NCBI GenBank assembly: GCA_041394885.1
Contig: JAWKHI010000005.1
Location: 216,267-280,266, forward strand
DNA: 64,000 nucleotides
Direction of reading: 5' to 3'
DNA from: DSOI01 sp041394885
Lineage (GTDB): Bacteria; Acidobacteriota; Terriglobia; Bryobacterales; Bryobacteraceae
Position 1 is the first letter of the stretch. The number at the start of each line of letters is the position of its first letter. The position numbers and the translations under genes are program-made. The notes beneath the pieces were generated by a model that made no database searches, had not been told where the DNA came from, and saw only the letters and a list, made by a program, of their open reading frames with translations. Shown piece after piece: positions 1-8,435 of this stretch.

Positions 1-146
1 GCGATCGGGCACACCGTCGACAGAAATACCACGACGGTGGCAGGCGCGGCCTCGGTCTCGATGCGAACCGCATGCCCTCCCAGGTCGCGCACGTCAATGT
101 TCGGGATCGCGGCGAATGCCGCCAGTAAGGCGACGGCGGCGATCAC
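1..146 (-). CDS. Redoxin / thioredoxin-like exported protein, N-terminal part only
   Basis: Only about 48 codons are present; the gene runs off the left edge. It begins with GTG at 146-144 and shares GTGA with the stop of the gene upstream, so the two are probably translationally coupled. The first residues (VIAAVALLAAFAAIP) form a hydrophobic export or anchor segment. The visible part ends in VVVFLSTVCPIA, which fits the strand and redox-cysteine loop of Redoxin/AhpC-TSA domains, where CPIA usually continues into an Asn/Tyr pair. The expected role is thiol-based redox chemistry or peroxide reduction outside the cytoplasm. The family call rests on one motif because the rest of the domain lies outside the window. 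Confidence 0.55.
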   Translation of the reverse strand, partial: MIAAVALLAAFAAIPNIDVRDLGGHAVRIETEAAPATVVVFLSTVCPI

Positions 147-580
147 TTTGACGCTTTTTGATCCGTCTTGGCGGGTTCGAGCTTCAAATTGATGATCGCT
201 TCCTTGCGCGAGTCGAATACGCTCAGCGTCTTGTCCGGGCTTTCGGCTTTCTGATACCGCGCGCGCAATTCGTAGTCGATGTTCGTCGAAAGGCCCTGGA
301 AATTGTAGCGCCCGTCGCTCTTGGTGATGAATGACCGCACGCGGAGCGTCTTGGTGTCCTTCAACTGCACGATCGCCCCTTCCACTATGTCATCGCCTTC
401 GTTGCGCACCACCCCAGCCACCGAGCGCGTGTTTTCGTCCTCGCCCTTCTTGTTCTTGTCGCCCTTGAAGAAACCAGGATCTTTGCGGCCGCCGGGCGTC
501 GGCTGCGGGTTGGCCGGCTGGGCGGAGGCTGCCAGCGTGAACGCGAACAGCACGGGGATGAGGATGGCAAGTCTTCTCAT
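143..580 (-). CDS. Exported carboxypeptidase-regulatory-like domain protein
   Basis: 145 residues. A signal peptide (residues 1-20, ending in LAASA) is followed by a short Pro/Gly/Lys-rich linker. From about residue 52 to 120 comes a beta-sandwich with the CarboxypepD_reg pattern: SVAGVVRNEGD, then EGAIVQLKD, then SDGRYNFQGL and YELRARY. This fold is non-catalytic and usually serves as an adhesion or stability module; it is also the N-terminal module of acidobacterial TonB receptors. The gene overlaps the redoxin gene by four bases (GTGA), suggesting joint expression. It may be a small surface or periplasmic protein. The exact role is unknown. Confidence 0.7.
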   Translation of the reverse strand: MRRLAILIPVLFAFTLAASAQPANPQPTPGGRKDPGFFKGDKNKKGEDENTRSVAGVVRNEGDDIVEGAIVQLKDTKTLRVRSFITKSDGRYNFQGLSTNIDYELRARYQKAESPDKTLSVFDSRKEAIINLKLEPAKTDQKASK

Positions 581-671
581 GGGTTGGCTCCGACTCTAAT
601 TATAACGGCGATCTCCCGCACTCATCGCGGCAGGCTGCACAACCGGCGCGCGGCGCGGTAGTCTTGGAAAC

Positions 672-1541
672 ATGCGATCGATCCTATTGACGTTGTTGGC
701 CGCCGTTGCGAGTACATTCGCCGCCGAAGTGAAACAGAGTGTGGTCCCCGCCACCGTGAACCTCCTCACGGTGCAAAGCGCGTCGCTCGGCGCCGAACGC
801 GGTGTCGCCGTCATCGTTCCGCCTGACTACGGAACTTCCACTGCCCGCTACCCAGTCCTGTATCTGCTCCACGGTTACGGTGACGACCATACCGCGTGGT
901 CCTACATGACCAACCTCACCCACTACGCCGCCGATCGCAAAGTCATCGTGGTCATGCCCGATGGCGGCGTCAGTTTCTACGTAAATGCGGCGGGCGATGA
1001 AAAAGCGAAATTCGAAGACTTCATCGTCAAGGATCTCGTCGCCTTCACCGATTCCCACTATCGGACCGTTCCTCTTCCCCGCGCCCGCGCCATCGCCGGA
1101 CTTTCCATGGGTGGCTACGGCGCGGCCTATCTCGGGCTGAAACACGCCCGGCGCTACGCCGCCATCGGCGCCTTCTCCGGAGCCATCGGTTTCGCCAGGC
1201 GCAAGGGCGCGGTCGGCTCCGGGGAGGCGGCCCAAAAGAGACTCGCCGAAATGCTGAAAATCATGGGCCCACCCGATTCCGCCGCCCGCACCGAACGCGA
1301 TCCCCACACCTACATCGAAAAACTCGACCCCGCCACCGCCCCCATGATCTACGTCGCCTGCGGTGGACAGGACTTCCTCATTGAGGACAATCGCGCCTTC
1401 GTAAAGGCTCTCGCCGAGAAAAAGATCGCCTACGAATATCGCGAGGTCTCTCCGCGCGGCCATTCCTGGGACTTCTGGGACGATCAAATCCGCATCTTCC
1501 TTGACATGCTGGCTGCCAAGCCCGGATGGACCGTGCGGTAA
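672..1541 (+). CDS. Exported alpha/beta-hydrolase esterase (esterase D / tributyrin-esterase type)
   Basis: 289 residues with a signal peptide (MRSILLTLLAAVASTFAA). The core is an alpha/beta hydrolase of the Esterase (PF00756) type: LYLLHGYGDDHTAW forms the oxyanion strand, GLSMGGYGA carries the nucleophile Ser at about residue 145, CGGQDFLIEDN the acid near 233, and SPRGHSWDFW the His near 264. Relatives hydrolyse carboxylesters, mycolate-type or enterochelin-type esters; the substrate cannot be told from sequence. It is divergent from the small exported protein to the left, and the two share a roughly 90 bp promoter region. The substrate is probably an acylated sugar or phenolic ester, by inference only. 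Confidence 0.85.
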   Translation: MRSILLTLLAAVASTFAAEVKQSVVPATVNLLTVQSASLGAERGVAVIVPPDYGTSTARYPVLYLLHGYGDDHTAWSYMTNLTHYAADRKVIVVMPDGGVSFYVNAAGDEKAKFEDFIVKDLVAFTDSHYRTVPLPRARAIAGLSMGGYGAAYLGLKHARRYAAIGAFSGAIGFARRKGAVGSGEAAQKRLAEMLKIMGPPDSAARTERDPHTYIEKLDPATAPMIYVACGGQDFLIEDNRAFVKALAEKKIAYEYREVSPRGHSWDFWDDQIRIFLDMLAAKPGWTVR

Positions 1542-1628
1542 CCAAAACAAGATTATTCATTATTGATTTTTCTGGCCTTCATAGTGCTGTCATCCGCGTA
1601 ACGTTACATTGAGGGTGAGAGGGCAGAA

Positions 1629-2168
1629 ATGTCAGTGATCTCCGGAGTACTCGACTTTATCGCCGCGCGGGATCATCGCCTCATGAGGCGAGTGCATGGG
1701 TGGCGTGCGCCGCGTTGGATCCGGTTATGGATGATTTGCGCTACCCGGGGCGGCGATGGTTGGCTCTGGTACGCCCTCGGCGCCATCCTCCTCCTGCTCG
1801 GTGGAGAAAACCGCTTCGCTGCCGTTGGTGCCGGGGCGATCTCGGGCGCGCTCTCCATCGTCGTCTACCTGTGGCTCAAGCGCCTCACCGGCCGCAAACG
1901 GCCCTGCCACATCGAACCGCACTGCTGGGCCACGCTCCTGCCGCCGGATCGGTTTTCCTTCCCGTCCGGACACACCATGACCGCGTTCGCCGTTACCATT
2001 CCCGTCATCCTCTACTATCCGGAGTTGATGTGGGGGCTGTTCTTCGTTGCCCTCAGCGTCGCCGTCTCCCGGATCCTGCTCGGGATGCACTTCCTCAGTG
2101 ATGTGGTGGTGGGCGGTGTCCTCGGAGCAGGCCTCGGCTTCGCGATCTACCGGATCATTGCCCCGTAA
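1629..2168 (+). CDS. PAP2-family membrane phosphatase
   Basis: 179 residues, mostly transmembrane helices. The three PAP2 signature blocks are present: KRLTGRKRP (the KX6RP box, about residue 84), PSGHT (about 112) and SRILLGMHFLSDVV (SRX5HX3D, about 147), so all catalytic residues are kept. Such enzymes dephosphorylate phosphatidate, undecaprenyl pyrophosphate or related lipid phosphates at the membrane. It lies directly beside a PlsC-type acyltransferase and upstream of the lipid operon, so a glycerolipid or polyprenyl phosphate is the likely substrate. Confidence 0.88.
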   Translation: MSVISGVLDFIAARDHRLMRRVHGWRAPRWIRLWMICATRGGDGWLWYALGAILLLLGGENRFAAVGAGAISGALSIVVYLWLKRLTGRKRPCHIEPHCWATLLPPDRFSFPSGHTMTAFAVTIPVILYYPELMWGLFFVALSVAVSRILLGMHFLSDVVVGGVLGAGLGFAIYRIIAP

Positions 2169-2188
2169 GCCCTACCGCCTCGCAACAA

Positions 2189-2953
2189 CTAACTGAGCGT
2201 CAGTTCGCGCTCGGCCGCTTCCCGCTTTTCTTCCGGCACAGGGTAGCCGATCAACTCCGCCACGCGAACCCACAACAGTTGCGAAAGCCGCGTCCGTTCC
2301 GAAAGCGGGATGTCCAGCGTCGGGATAGGCTTGCCGATCCGAAGCGTGACGTCGCCCGGGCGAACCGAGAATCGCCCGGGAGGCTGCACCTCCAGGCTTC
2401 CGATGATCCCGATCGGCACCACCGGTACGCCCGCCTTGATAGCCACGTACGCCGCGCCGTCCTTGAATGGGTCCAGTTCGCCCATCGTGCGTCCGGCTTC
2501 CGGAAACAGAAGCACGGAGATCCCGGTGCGCTGGATCACTCGCGCGCCTTGCGACATGCTCTTCAGCGATTCCCGCGGGTTGTCGTAGTGCACCGGCAGG
2601 TGTCCGGATTTTTTGAGGTGATACCCGATCAGCGGCCAGTAGAACACGCTCGCCTTGGCGAAGAACCGGAACTGCAGGCGCAGGAACGGCAGCACGATCG
2701 GAGAATCGAAGTAGCTGCGATGGTTGGCCACCAACACGTACGGCCCGCCTGGCGGTATGTTCTCAGCGCCCTCCACCTTCACCCGGATACCCGCGAACCA
2801 GAGCACCCAGCGAGCCCATCGCCGCGCCAACGCGTGCTGCGTCCGGCCTGTGGATGCGAATGGCGAGACGAATATCGACGCCGTCCCGAACAGGATCGTC
2901 GATACAATGATTCCCGGATAGGTGACGAAGATGCTACGAAGCAAGATCCCCAT
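2189..2953 (-). CDS. plsC: 1-acyl-sn-glycerol-3-phosphate acyltransferase (PlsC family)
   Basis: 254 residues. An N-terminal membrane helix (about 6-28) precedes the acyltransferase domain. Motif I is NHRSYFDSP (His about 75, HX4D intact), motif III is FPEAGRT (about 149) and motif IV is VPVVPIGI. These are the catalytic and glycerol-phosphate-binding blocks of LPLAT enzymes, which esterify the sn-2 position of lysophosphatidate. The gene is divergent from the lipid operon at 3009 with only 55 bp between starts, so the two may share a control region. A paralogue or pathway-specific copy is possible; the symbol refers to the family. Confidence 0.85.
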   Translation of the reverse strand: MGILLRSIFVTYPGIIVSTILFGTASIFVSPFASTGRTQHALARRWARWVLWFAGIRVKVEGAENIPPGGPYVLVANHRSYFDSPIVLPFLRLQFRFFAKASVFYWPLIGYHLKKSGHLPVHYDNPRESLKSMSQGARVIQRTGISVLLFPEAGRTMGELDPFKDGAAYVAIKAGVPVVPIGIIGSLEVQPPGRFSVRPGDVTLRIGKPIPTLDIPLSERTRLSQLLWVRVAELIGYPVPEEKREAAERELTLS

Positions 2954-3008
2954 GTTGACTTCGAAAACGCGACAACGCTACGCTATTTTAGCGCAGTAGT
3001 TCCCAACC

Positions 3009-4529
3009 TTGATCTCCGCCAGCCAAACTTTCCACAACCACGAAATCCTGATTACAGGTGCCAATGGTTTCGTTGGTAAGGTCGCTCTCGGGCTGTTCCT
3101 CGCCCGGTTCCCCGATTTCAAGCACTTGCACATCCTCATGCGCGCCAAGCGGGGCTACTCGCCCCGCGAGCGCTTCGAACGCGATGTGCTCACCGCCCCC
3201 TGTCTCGCCCCGATCGTCCAAAATGCCGATCCCCGCATGATCCGCGAACGCATGACCATGCATGCCGGCGACATCGGCCAGCCTCTCTGCGGTCTCGACG
3301 CCCAGACCGTTGCCGAACTCACCGGCCGGGTCTCTCTCATCCTCAACATCGCCGGCCTCGTCGAATTCACGCCCCCTGTCGACGAGTCCTTCCAATCCAA
3401 CGTCGATGGCACCGAGAACGCCATCGCCCTGGCCAAGCGTCTCGGCGCCAAGATCCTCCACGTCTCCACGTGCTTCGTGTGTGGCGAATCCCACGGCTTG
3501 GTGGAGGAGGATCAGGAAGTCGCCGGCTTCTACCCGCGGCGCAAGGGTCCCGAAGACGATAGCTTCCGCGCCCGCGACGAGATCCGTTTCATGCGCGAGC
3601 AGATCCGCGAAGTCTATGCCGAGGCCGCCGCCAACCCTCGCATTGAAGACAAGCAGGTGAAGCAGAAACTCACTGACCTCGGTGTGCAGCGCGCCAAGCA
3701 GTGGGGCTGGGTCAATACCTATACATACTCCAAGAGCCTCGGCGAGCAGTTGATCGCAACCGAACCCGGTCTCGACTATGCCATCGTACGCCCGGCGATC
3801 GTCGAAGCGGCGCTCGAGTTTCCGTTCCCCGGCTGGGTCGAGGGTGGGCGCACCGCCGCGCCCCTGGTGATGATGGCCATGAAGGGGCTCCGTCATTGGC
3901 CCCTGCAAAAAGACGCGCCCATGGAAGTCGTCCCCGTCGATCAGGTCTGCACCGCCATGCTGGCCGCTGCCGCGCTGCTGTTGAACGGCCAGGGCGCTCG
4001 CGTCTACAACCTGGGTACCGCCGATTCCAACCCCGTCCCCCTCGGCCAGATCGTCGAGTGGATGTACACCGATTATTGCCGCTCTCGCAATCGGCCCCGT
4101 TGGCTGATGCCGGGCGTCAAGATCCTCCGCCCGGAGCAGACCCGCAAGCGCGGCCAGGTTCTCCTTAATCGCTTGAGTGGTCTCCACGCCGTGGCTGTCG
4201 GCCTGCGCCAGTTCACCACTCGGACTGGCCTCCCCGGCCGCAAGCTCTTCGGCAAACTCAGTTCGGATCTGCGCGTGTTGGGCATTCAAGTCAACATCCG
4301 CGAACAGGCGCTCGAACTCTACCAGCCGTTCCTCTACGACAACCGCTTCATCTTCGAAAGCGAAAATGTGCGCGCCGCCCAGGCCCTGCTGTCCGAAAAC
4401 GACCGCGGATTGCTCCCCTGGACCCCCGAACAGATCGATTGGCGCAAATACTGGTCCGAGAACGAAGTAAAGGGCATCCAGAAGTGGGTGGAAGCCGAAG
4501 CGACCAAGGGCTGGTCCTTTAAGATATAA
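3009..4529 (+). CDS. NAD(P)-dependent fatty-acyl reductase / thioester reductase-like SDR
   Basis: 506 residues, starting with TTG (no ATG or GTG lies in frame upstream of the Rossmann strand). The Rossmann motif is ITGANGFVGK (residues 15-24), with STCFVCGE and the catalytic YTYSKSLGEQ (Tyr/Lys around 238-243). The length and the pattern HILMRAKRG after the first beta strand match NAD_binding_4 proteins: eukaryote-type fatty acyl-CoA reductases and carboxylic-acid/thioester reductase domains. These reduce an acyl thioester to an aldehyde or alcohol. The C-terminal 130 residues (4150-4529) are unassigned. It is followed after 13 bp by an ACP/acyl-AMP-ligase fusion, which would supply an ACP-bound acyl chain. 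First gene of the lipid operon. Confidence 0.8.
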   Translation: MISASQTFHNHEILITGANGFVGKVALGLFLARFPDFKHLHILMRAKRGYSPRERFERDVLTAPCLAPIVQNADPRMIRERMTMHAGDIGQPLCGLDAQTVAELTGRVSLILNIAGLVEFTPPVDESFQSNVDGTENAIALAKRLGAKILHVSTCFVCGESHGLVEEDQEVAGFYPRRKGPEDDSFRARDEIRFMREQIREVYAEAAANPRIEDKQVKQKLTDLGVQRAKQWGWVNTYTYSKSLGEQLIATEPGLDYAIVRPAIVEAALEFPFPGWVEGGRTAAPLVMMAMKGLRHWPLQKDAPMEVVPVDQVCTAMLAAAALLLNGQGARVYNLGTADSNPVPLGQIVEWMYTDYCRSRNRPRWLMPGVKILRPEQTRKRGQVLLNRLSGLHAVAVGLRQFTTRTGLPGRKLFGKLSSDLRVLGIQVNIREQALELYQPFLYDNRFIFESENVRAAQALLSENDRGLLPWTPEQIDWRKYWSENEVKGIQKWVEAEATKGWSFKI

Positions 4530-4542
4530 AGATCGGGCATCC

Positions 4543-7167
4543 ATGTCGACCCAGGCCATCAACCCCGAAGAGGCGAAGACCGAAGGCGCGCCGAAGGCCA
4601 GCCTCGAGCAGCAGATCGTCGAGATCGTCCGCGAACTGCTGATCGAGCAAGGCAAGGATCGCGCCGCGGCGAACTTGTCCGCCAAATCCAGTTTTCAGAA
4701 GGATCTCGGCTTGGCCAGCCTCGATCTCGTCGAACTCGTTGTCCGCTGCGAGACTCGCCTCGAGATGCAGATTCCCGACGAGATCGCCGAGCAGGCCGAC
4801 ACCCCCGCCGGATGGGCCAAGGCCATTCGCGATGGCGCCGACAGCACGGCCGCCCAATCGGCCTACCGCATCGTTCCTCCCTCGGAAGAAGCAATCGCTT
4901 TGCCCGCCGGTGCCCGCAACTTGGCTGAAGTGCTCTACTGGCACGCCGATAAAGCCCACGGCCGTGTCCACGTCCACCTGCTCGAAGAGGGCAAGGGCCA
5001 GGGCGTTACCTGTGACCGCCTCGTCGAAACCTCCACCCGCGTCGCTCGCGGACTCATCTCCCTCGGCCTCGTCCGGAACGATACCGTCGCCATCCTGCTC
5101 CCCAACGGCGCTGATTTTCTCGATGCCTTCTTCGGCGTCACCCTCGCCGGCGGCATTCCCGTTCCCGTCTACCCCCCTTCGGACCCCGCCCGCGTCGCCG
5201 AGTACGTCGAGCGTCAGGTCGGTGCCCTCCAAAGCGCCGGCATCCGGTTCCTCATCAGTTTCGACGGCCTCGAGAACATTGCGCGGCTGCTCCGCGTCAA
5301 CGTCCCCACCCTCATCGACATCACCACCGTCGAGCAACTCCGCGAATACGGCATGCGGACCTCGGCTCGCTTCCCAGAGCCTTCGCCCATCGCGCTCGTC
5401 CAGTACACGTCCGGCACCTTGGGCCGCCCCCGTGGCGCTGTGCTCACCCATGAAGCCGTGCTGGCTAACGTGCGCGCCATCGGCCGCGCCCTCGGAGTTC
5501 GCCCAGGCGACGCCACCGCCAGTTGGCTCCCCCTCGCCAGCGACCTCGGCTTGGTTGGCTGCTGGCTGTTCAGCCTGTATCACGCCACTCCTCTCACCCT
5601 CATCTCGCCGCGTGAGTTCATGGATCGGCCCGAATCCTGGTTGTGGGCCATCCACGATTCCCATGCCACCATGGCCGCTGCTCCTAATTTCGCCTACGAA
5701 AGCTGCGTTCGCCGGGCTCCCCTTTGGGCGCTCGATGGTCTCGATCTGTCGCGTTGGCGCGTGGCCATCAATGGCGGCGAGACCGTCCAGCCGGAAACCA
5801 TGAACCGCTTTGCCAGCCGCTTTGAACGCTTCGGCTTCCGGCGTTCCGCTCTTACGCCCGCTTATGGCCTCTCGGAGAATTCCGTCGCCTTGGCGATTGC
5901 CGACCCGGGCGCCGAAGCCCGTCTCGTCGACGGCGTTTACTCCGCCGGGCCGCCTCTTGAAGGCCATGAGATCCGAGTGCTCGACGAGCACGGCGTCCCG
6001 GTCCCCGAGGGCGTTACCGGCCGCATCGAGTTTCGCGGCGCTTCCCAGTGCTACGGCTACTATCGCGAGAGCGTGATCAGCGAACTCGGCCGGGGCGCCA
6101 ACGTTACCGATCGCGGCGCCGGGTCCTGGCAGGACACCGGCGATCGGGGCTTCCTTCGCGACGGTGAGATCTTCCTCACCGGGCGCGTCGGCGATGAGAT
6201 TATCCGCGCCGGCCGCGTACTCGCTCCCCAGCCTATCGAACGCGCCGCCGGCGATGTGCTCGGCGTTGTCGCCGGCGCCGCCGCCGCCATCGGTGTGCAG
6301 GACCGGGAGACCGGCAGCGAGCGATTGGTGGTGATTGTCGAATCCAATGCCGACGACGATTTCGAGCGCGCCCGCGTCGCTCGTTCCGTCCACGGCGCCG
6401 TCCGCGCCGCCATCGGCGAGGATCCCGGCGAAGTCCTTGTGATCGCCCCCGGACTGCTCCCCCGTACCTCGAACGGCAAACTGCGCCGCCCCGAGGTCCG
6501 GCGGCTCTGGGCCGAACGGCGCTTGGGTGTGCCCGCGCCCCCGCCGCGTGCGCAAAGAAACGCGCTGCTACGCCAGAACGCCATGGCCCTCGCCAGACGA
6601 ACCGTTTCGCGCGGGATCAGCAAAGGAAAGGATGCGTTGCGGCTCACCGCCGCGCGGATGTCCGCGGCCGGAGACGACCCCGTCCCCGTCGTGCTCGATT
6701 GGATGGGCCGCAAGCCCGCCCCCGAAGGCACGTCCATGCAGGGGCCCGTCGTCATCGTTTCCAACCGGTGCACCAAATGGGATGCTCTCTCCATCGTGTC
6801 CCTCGTCCAGGGGCCCTGCATCCTGGCTGGCGAGGAAGGTCTCGCCGACATGCCCCCGTGGGCCTCGCGTCTGCTGCGCCATCGTGTCGCTCGCTCCACC
6901 GAGGACATCCGCGCTGCGTTGCGGGCCGGGACCACCGTGATCCTCCTGCCGGACTCTCCCCTCGGCACAACCGTCGCCCGCTGCCGCTATCGCCTCTCCG
7001 CGCTCGAGGCGGCGATCGCCGAAGGCGCCCCGATCCTCCCGTTCGGCATGCAGGTTATCCGCAATCAGCTGTTCTTCCGCGTCGCCGAAAAAATCCGGCC
7101 GGAAGGACGTCAGGCCCGTGAATTGCGGCAGGCCGTTCGCGGTGCCATCCGGAACATTTATGCCTGA
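4543..7167 (+). CDS. ACP - fatty-acyl-AMP ligase - degenerate acyltransferase fusion protein
   Basis: 874 residues, three parts. Residues 20-100 are an acyl carrier protein domain with the phosphopantetheine Ser59 in DLGLASLDLVEL. Residues about 115-680 are an ANL-family ligase of the fatty-acyl-AMP ligase type: VQYTSGTLGRPRG (about 285, P-loop), YGLSEN (about 440), DTGDRG (about 531) and a C-terminal Lys in SNGKLRRPE. Residues about 715-874 resemble a PlsC-like acyltransferase, but the HX4D motif reads NRCTKWDAL, with Arg in place of His, and the FPEGTRS block reads LLPDSPLG, so this part is probably inactive. The ligase likely loads a fatty acid on the ACP in cis for the reductase encoded just upstream. 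Close spacing to both neighbours indicates one operon. Confidence 0.8.
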   Translation: MSTQAINPEEAKTEGAPKASLEQQIVEIVRELLIEQGKDRAAANLSAKSSFQKDLGLASLDLVELVVRCETRLEMQIPDEIAEQADTPAGWAKAIRDGADSTAAQSAYRIVPPSEEAIALPAGARNLAEVLYWHADKAHGRVHVHLLEEGKGQGVTCDRLVETSTRVARGLISLGLVRNDTVAILLPNGADFLDAFFGVTLAGGIPVPVYPPSDPARVAEYVERQVGALQSAGIRFLISFDGLENIARLLRVNVPTLIDITTVEQLREYGMRTSARFPEPSPIALVQYTSGTLGRPRGAVLTHEAVLANVRAIGRALGVRPGDATASWLPLASDLGLVGCWLFSLYHATPLTLISPREFMDRPESWLWAIHDSHATMAAAPNFAYESCVRRAPLWALDGLDLSRWRVAINGGETVQPETMNRFASRFERFGFRRSALTPAYGLSENSVALAIADPGAEARLVDGVYSAGPPLEGHEIRVLDEHGVPVPEGVTGRIEFRGASQCYGYYRESVISELGRGANVTDRGAGSWQDTGDRGFLRDGEIFLTGRVGDEIIRAGRVLAPQPIERAAGDVLGVVAGAAAAIGVQDRETGSERLVVIVESNADDDFERARVARSVHGAVRAAIGEDPGEVLVIAPGLLPRTSNGKLRRPEVRRLWAERRLGVPAPPPRAQRNALLRQNAMALARRTVSRGISKGKDALRLTAARMSAAGDDPVPVVLDWMGRKPAPEGTSMQGPVVIVSNRCTKWDALSIVSLVQGPCILAGEEGLADMPPWASRLLRHRVARSTEDIRAALRAGTTVILLPDSPLGTTVARCRYRLSALEAAIAEGAPILPFGMQVIRNQLFFRVAEKIRPEGRQARELRQAVRGAIRNIYA

Positions 7168-7780
7168 TTCCGGGCTGCAGGGCGTTGCCGCCGCGTTTCC
7201 GCAGTGGGCGCGTCTGCTGCTGTGCTTTTTCCTCGGGTCGATCCCCTTCGCCGTGGTGACGATGTGGGGAACAGGCGTCGATATCACCAAGTTCGGATCC
7301 GGCAATCCAGGATTCAACAACGTGCTGCGGTTCAGCAAGTGGCGATCGGTCCTCTGCCTCATCGGTGACGCCGGTAAGGGCCTGCTCGCGATGTGGCTCT
7401 GCTGGCAGCCGGGTGACCCTTTGGCCTGGCGCTGGGCCTACGGCATTGCGGCTGTCCTCGGCCACTGCTTCTCGCCGTTCCTTCGCTTTAACGGCGGCAA
7501 GGGCGTCGCCACCGCCGCCGGCGTCATGCTCTACGCCTATCCCCTCTATCTCGCCGCCACGGTCCTGTGGTACGTCCTCATGCGCCTCATCGGCGGATAC
7601 CGCGCCTGGCCGGAACGCGGCACCCTCGCCTCCATGTCGGCCGCTGTTCTCTTCGTCGCTTTCCTCGCATGGTTCGAAGGCCCCGCGCCCACCCTCCTCG
7701 GCGCGGCGTTACTCGCCTTGGTCGCCTGGCGGCACAAAAAGAATTTTCAGGTCCTGGCCGGTGCCGCACGCAGCCAGTAG
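7160..7780 (+). CDS. plsY: Glycerol-3-phosphate acyltransferase PlsY-like membrane protein
   Basis: Start chosen at ATG 7160, overlapping the stop of the preceding gene by 8 bases; an earlier in-frame start at 7118 would bury 50 bases in that gene. About 206 residues with five or so membrane helices. PlsY blocks are visible: FFLGSIPFA, FGSGNPGFNNVLR (here N-P-G-F-N-N instead of the usual N-x-G-A-T-N), GDAGKG and GHCFSPFLRFNGGKGVATAAG. PlsY moves an acyl group from acyl-phosphate to glycerol-3-phosphate. The altered SGNPGFNN block and the operon context suggest a specialised copy using a different acyl or alkyl donor or acceptor. Confidence 0.82.
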   Translation: MPDSGLQGVAAAFPQWARLLLCFFLGSIPFAVVTMWGTGVDITKFGSGNPGFNNVLRFSKWRSVLCLIGDAGKGLLAMWLCWQPGDPLAWRWAYGIAAVLGHCFSPFLRFNGGKGVATAAGVMLYAYPLYLAATVLWYVLMRLIGGYRAWPERGTLASMSAAVLFVAFLAWFEGPAPTLLGAALLALVAWRHKKNFQVLAGAARSQ

Positions 7781-8435
7781 CGATGCGCGCGCGCTCGCCT
7801 TCTACGATCTCGACGGTACGCTCGTGTCCTCCAACGTCGTCCATCAGTATTTGTGGTATGTTCGGCGGCAGCCGTCGTATTCGCGCCTCGCGCTGCTGGC
7901 GGTGTCGTCGCCTCTGCTGAAGCTGGCGGATCTGTTTTCCAGACGCCTGTTCAATCGGATCTTCTATTGCCAATACCGCGGGCTGCGGCGCGAATGGCTG
8001 GACGAAATGGCAGCCGAGATGTTTGAGCAATTTCTCGCCGCCCGCATCTACCCCGGGGCGGCCCAACTCCTCGCGGCGAATCGCGCGGAAGGGTTTCGCA
8101 ACGTTTTGATCACCGGATCTCTCGACTTCTCGATCGCACCCCTCGCCCGCGCGCTGGGCTTCGACGACGTGGCCGCCAACGCCTTAGAGTTCAAACGAGG
8201 GGTCGCCACCGGACGCATGCTGCCCCCCATTCTTGCCGGCCGCGAAAAAGTCCGCGCCATGGAGCGGATGTGCCGCGCCGCAGGTGTTCCCCTCTCCGGA
8301 TGCCGCGCCTATTCCGACGACACTTCGGACCTCCCCATGCTCGAGGCCGTCGGACATCCCTCGGCCGCCAACGCCAAGCCTGGCCTCATCCGCGAGGCCG
8401 AACGCCGCGGCTGGCCACTGGTGGATCTCCGATGA
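7761..8435 (+). CDS. HAD-IB family phosphatase (phosphoserine-phosphatase-like)
   Basis: Start set at GTG 7761, overlapping PlsY by 20 bases; longer in-frame ORF sequence upstream is out-of-frame PlsY code. 224 residues. HAD motif I is FYDLDGTLVSSN (nucleophile Asp plus Asp+2), motif II ITGSLDFSI, motif III a Lys in GREKVRAME, motif IV SDDTSDLPMLE. The HAD-IB/PSPase-like subfamily also includes enzymes that dephosphorylate lysophosphatidate-like or alkyl-dihydroxyacetone-phosphate-like lipids, as well as phosphoserine. In this operon a phospholipid intermediate is the more likely substrate (inference). It overlaps the next gene as ATGA. Confidence 0.85.
   Translation: MPHAASSDARALAFYDLDGTLVSSNVVHQYLWYVRRQPSYSRLALLAVSSPLLKLADLFSRRLFNRIFYCQYRGLRREWLDEMAAEMFEQFLAARIYPGAAQLLAANRAEGFRNVLITGSLDFSIAPLARALGFDDVAANALEFKRGVATGRMLPPILAGREKVRAMERMCRAAGVPLSGCRAYSDDTSDLPMLEAVGHPSAANAKPGLIREAERRGWPLVDLR

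Noticed and set aside
4519..6555. 678-codon open frame on the minus strand opposite the ligase gene
   Set aside because: It is the antisense shadow of a clearly conserved gene in GC-rich DNA. Its protein is low-complexity Gly/Ala/Asp text without motifs. Similar long shadows at 684-1550, 2988-4685, 22234-23919, 24086-25366 and 50724-52568 were dropped for the same reason.
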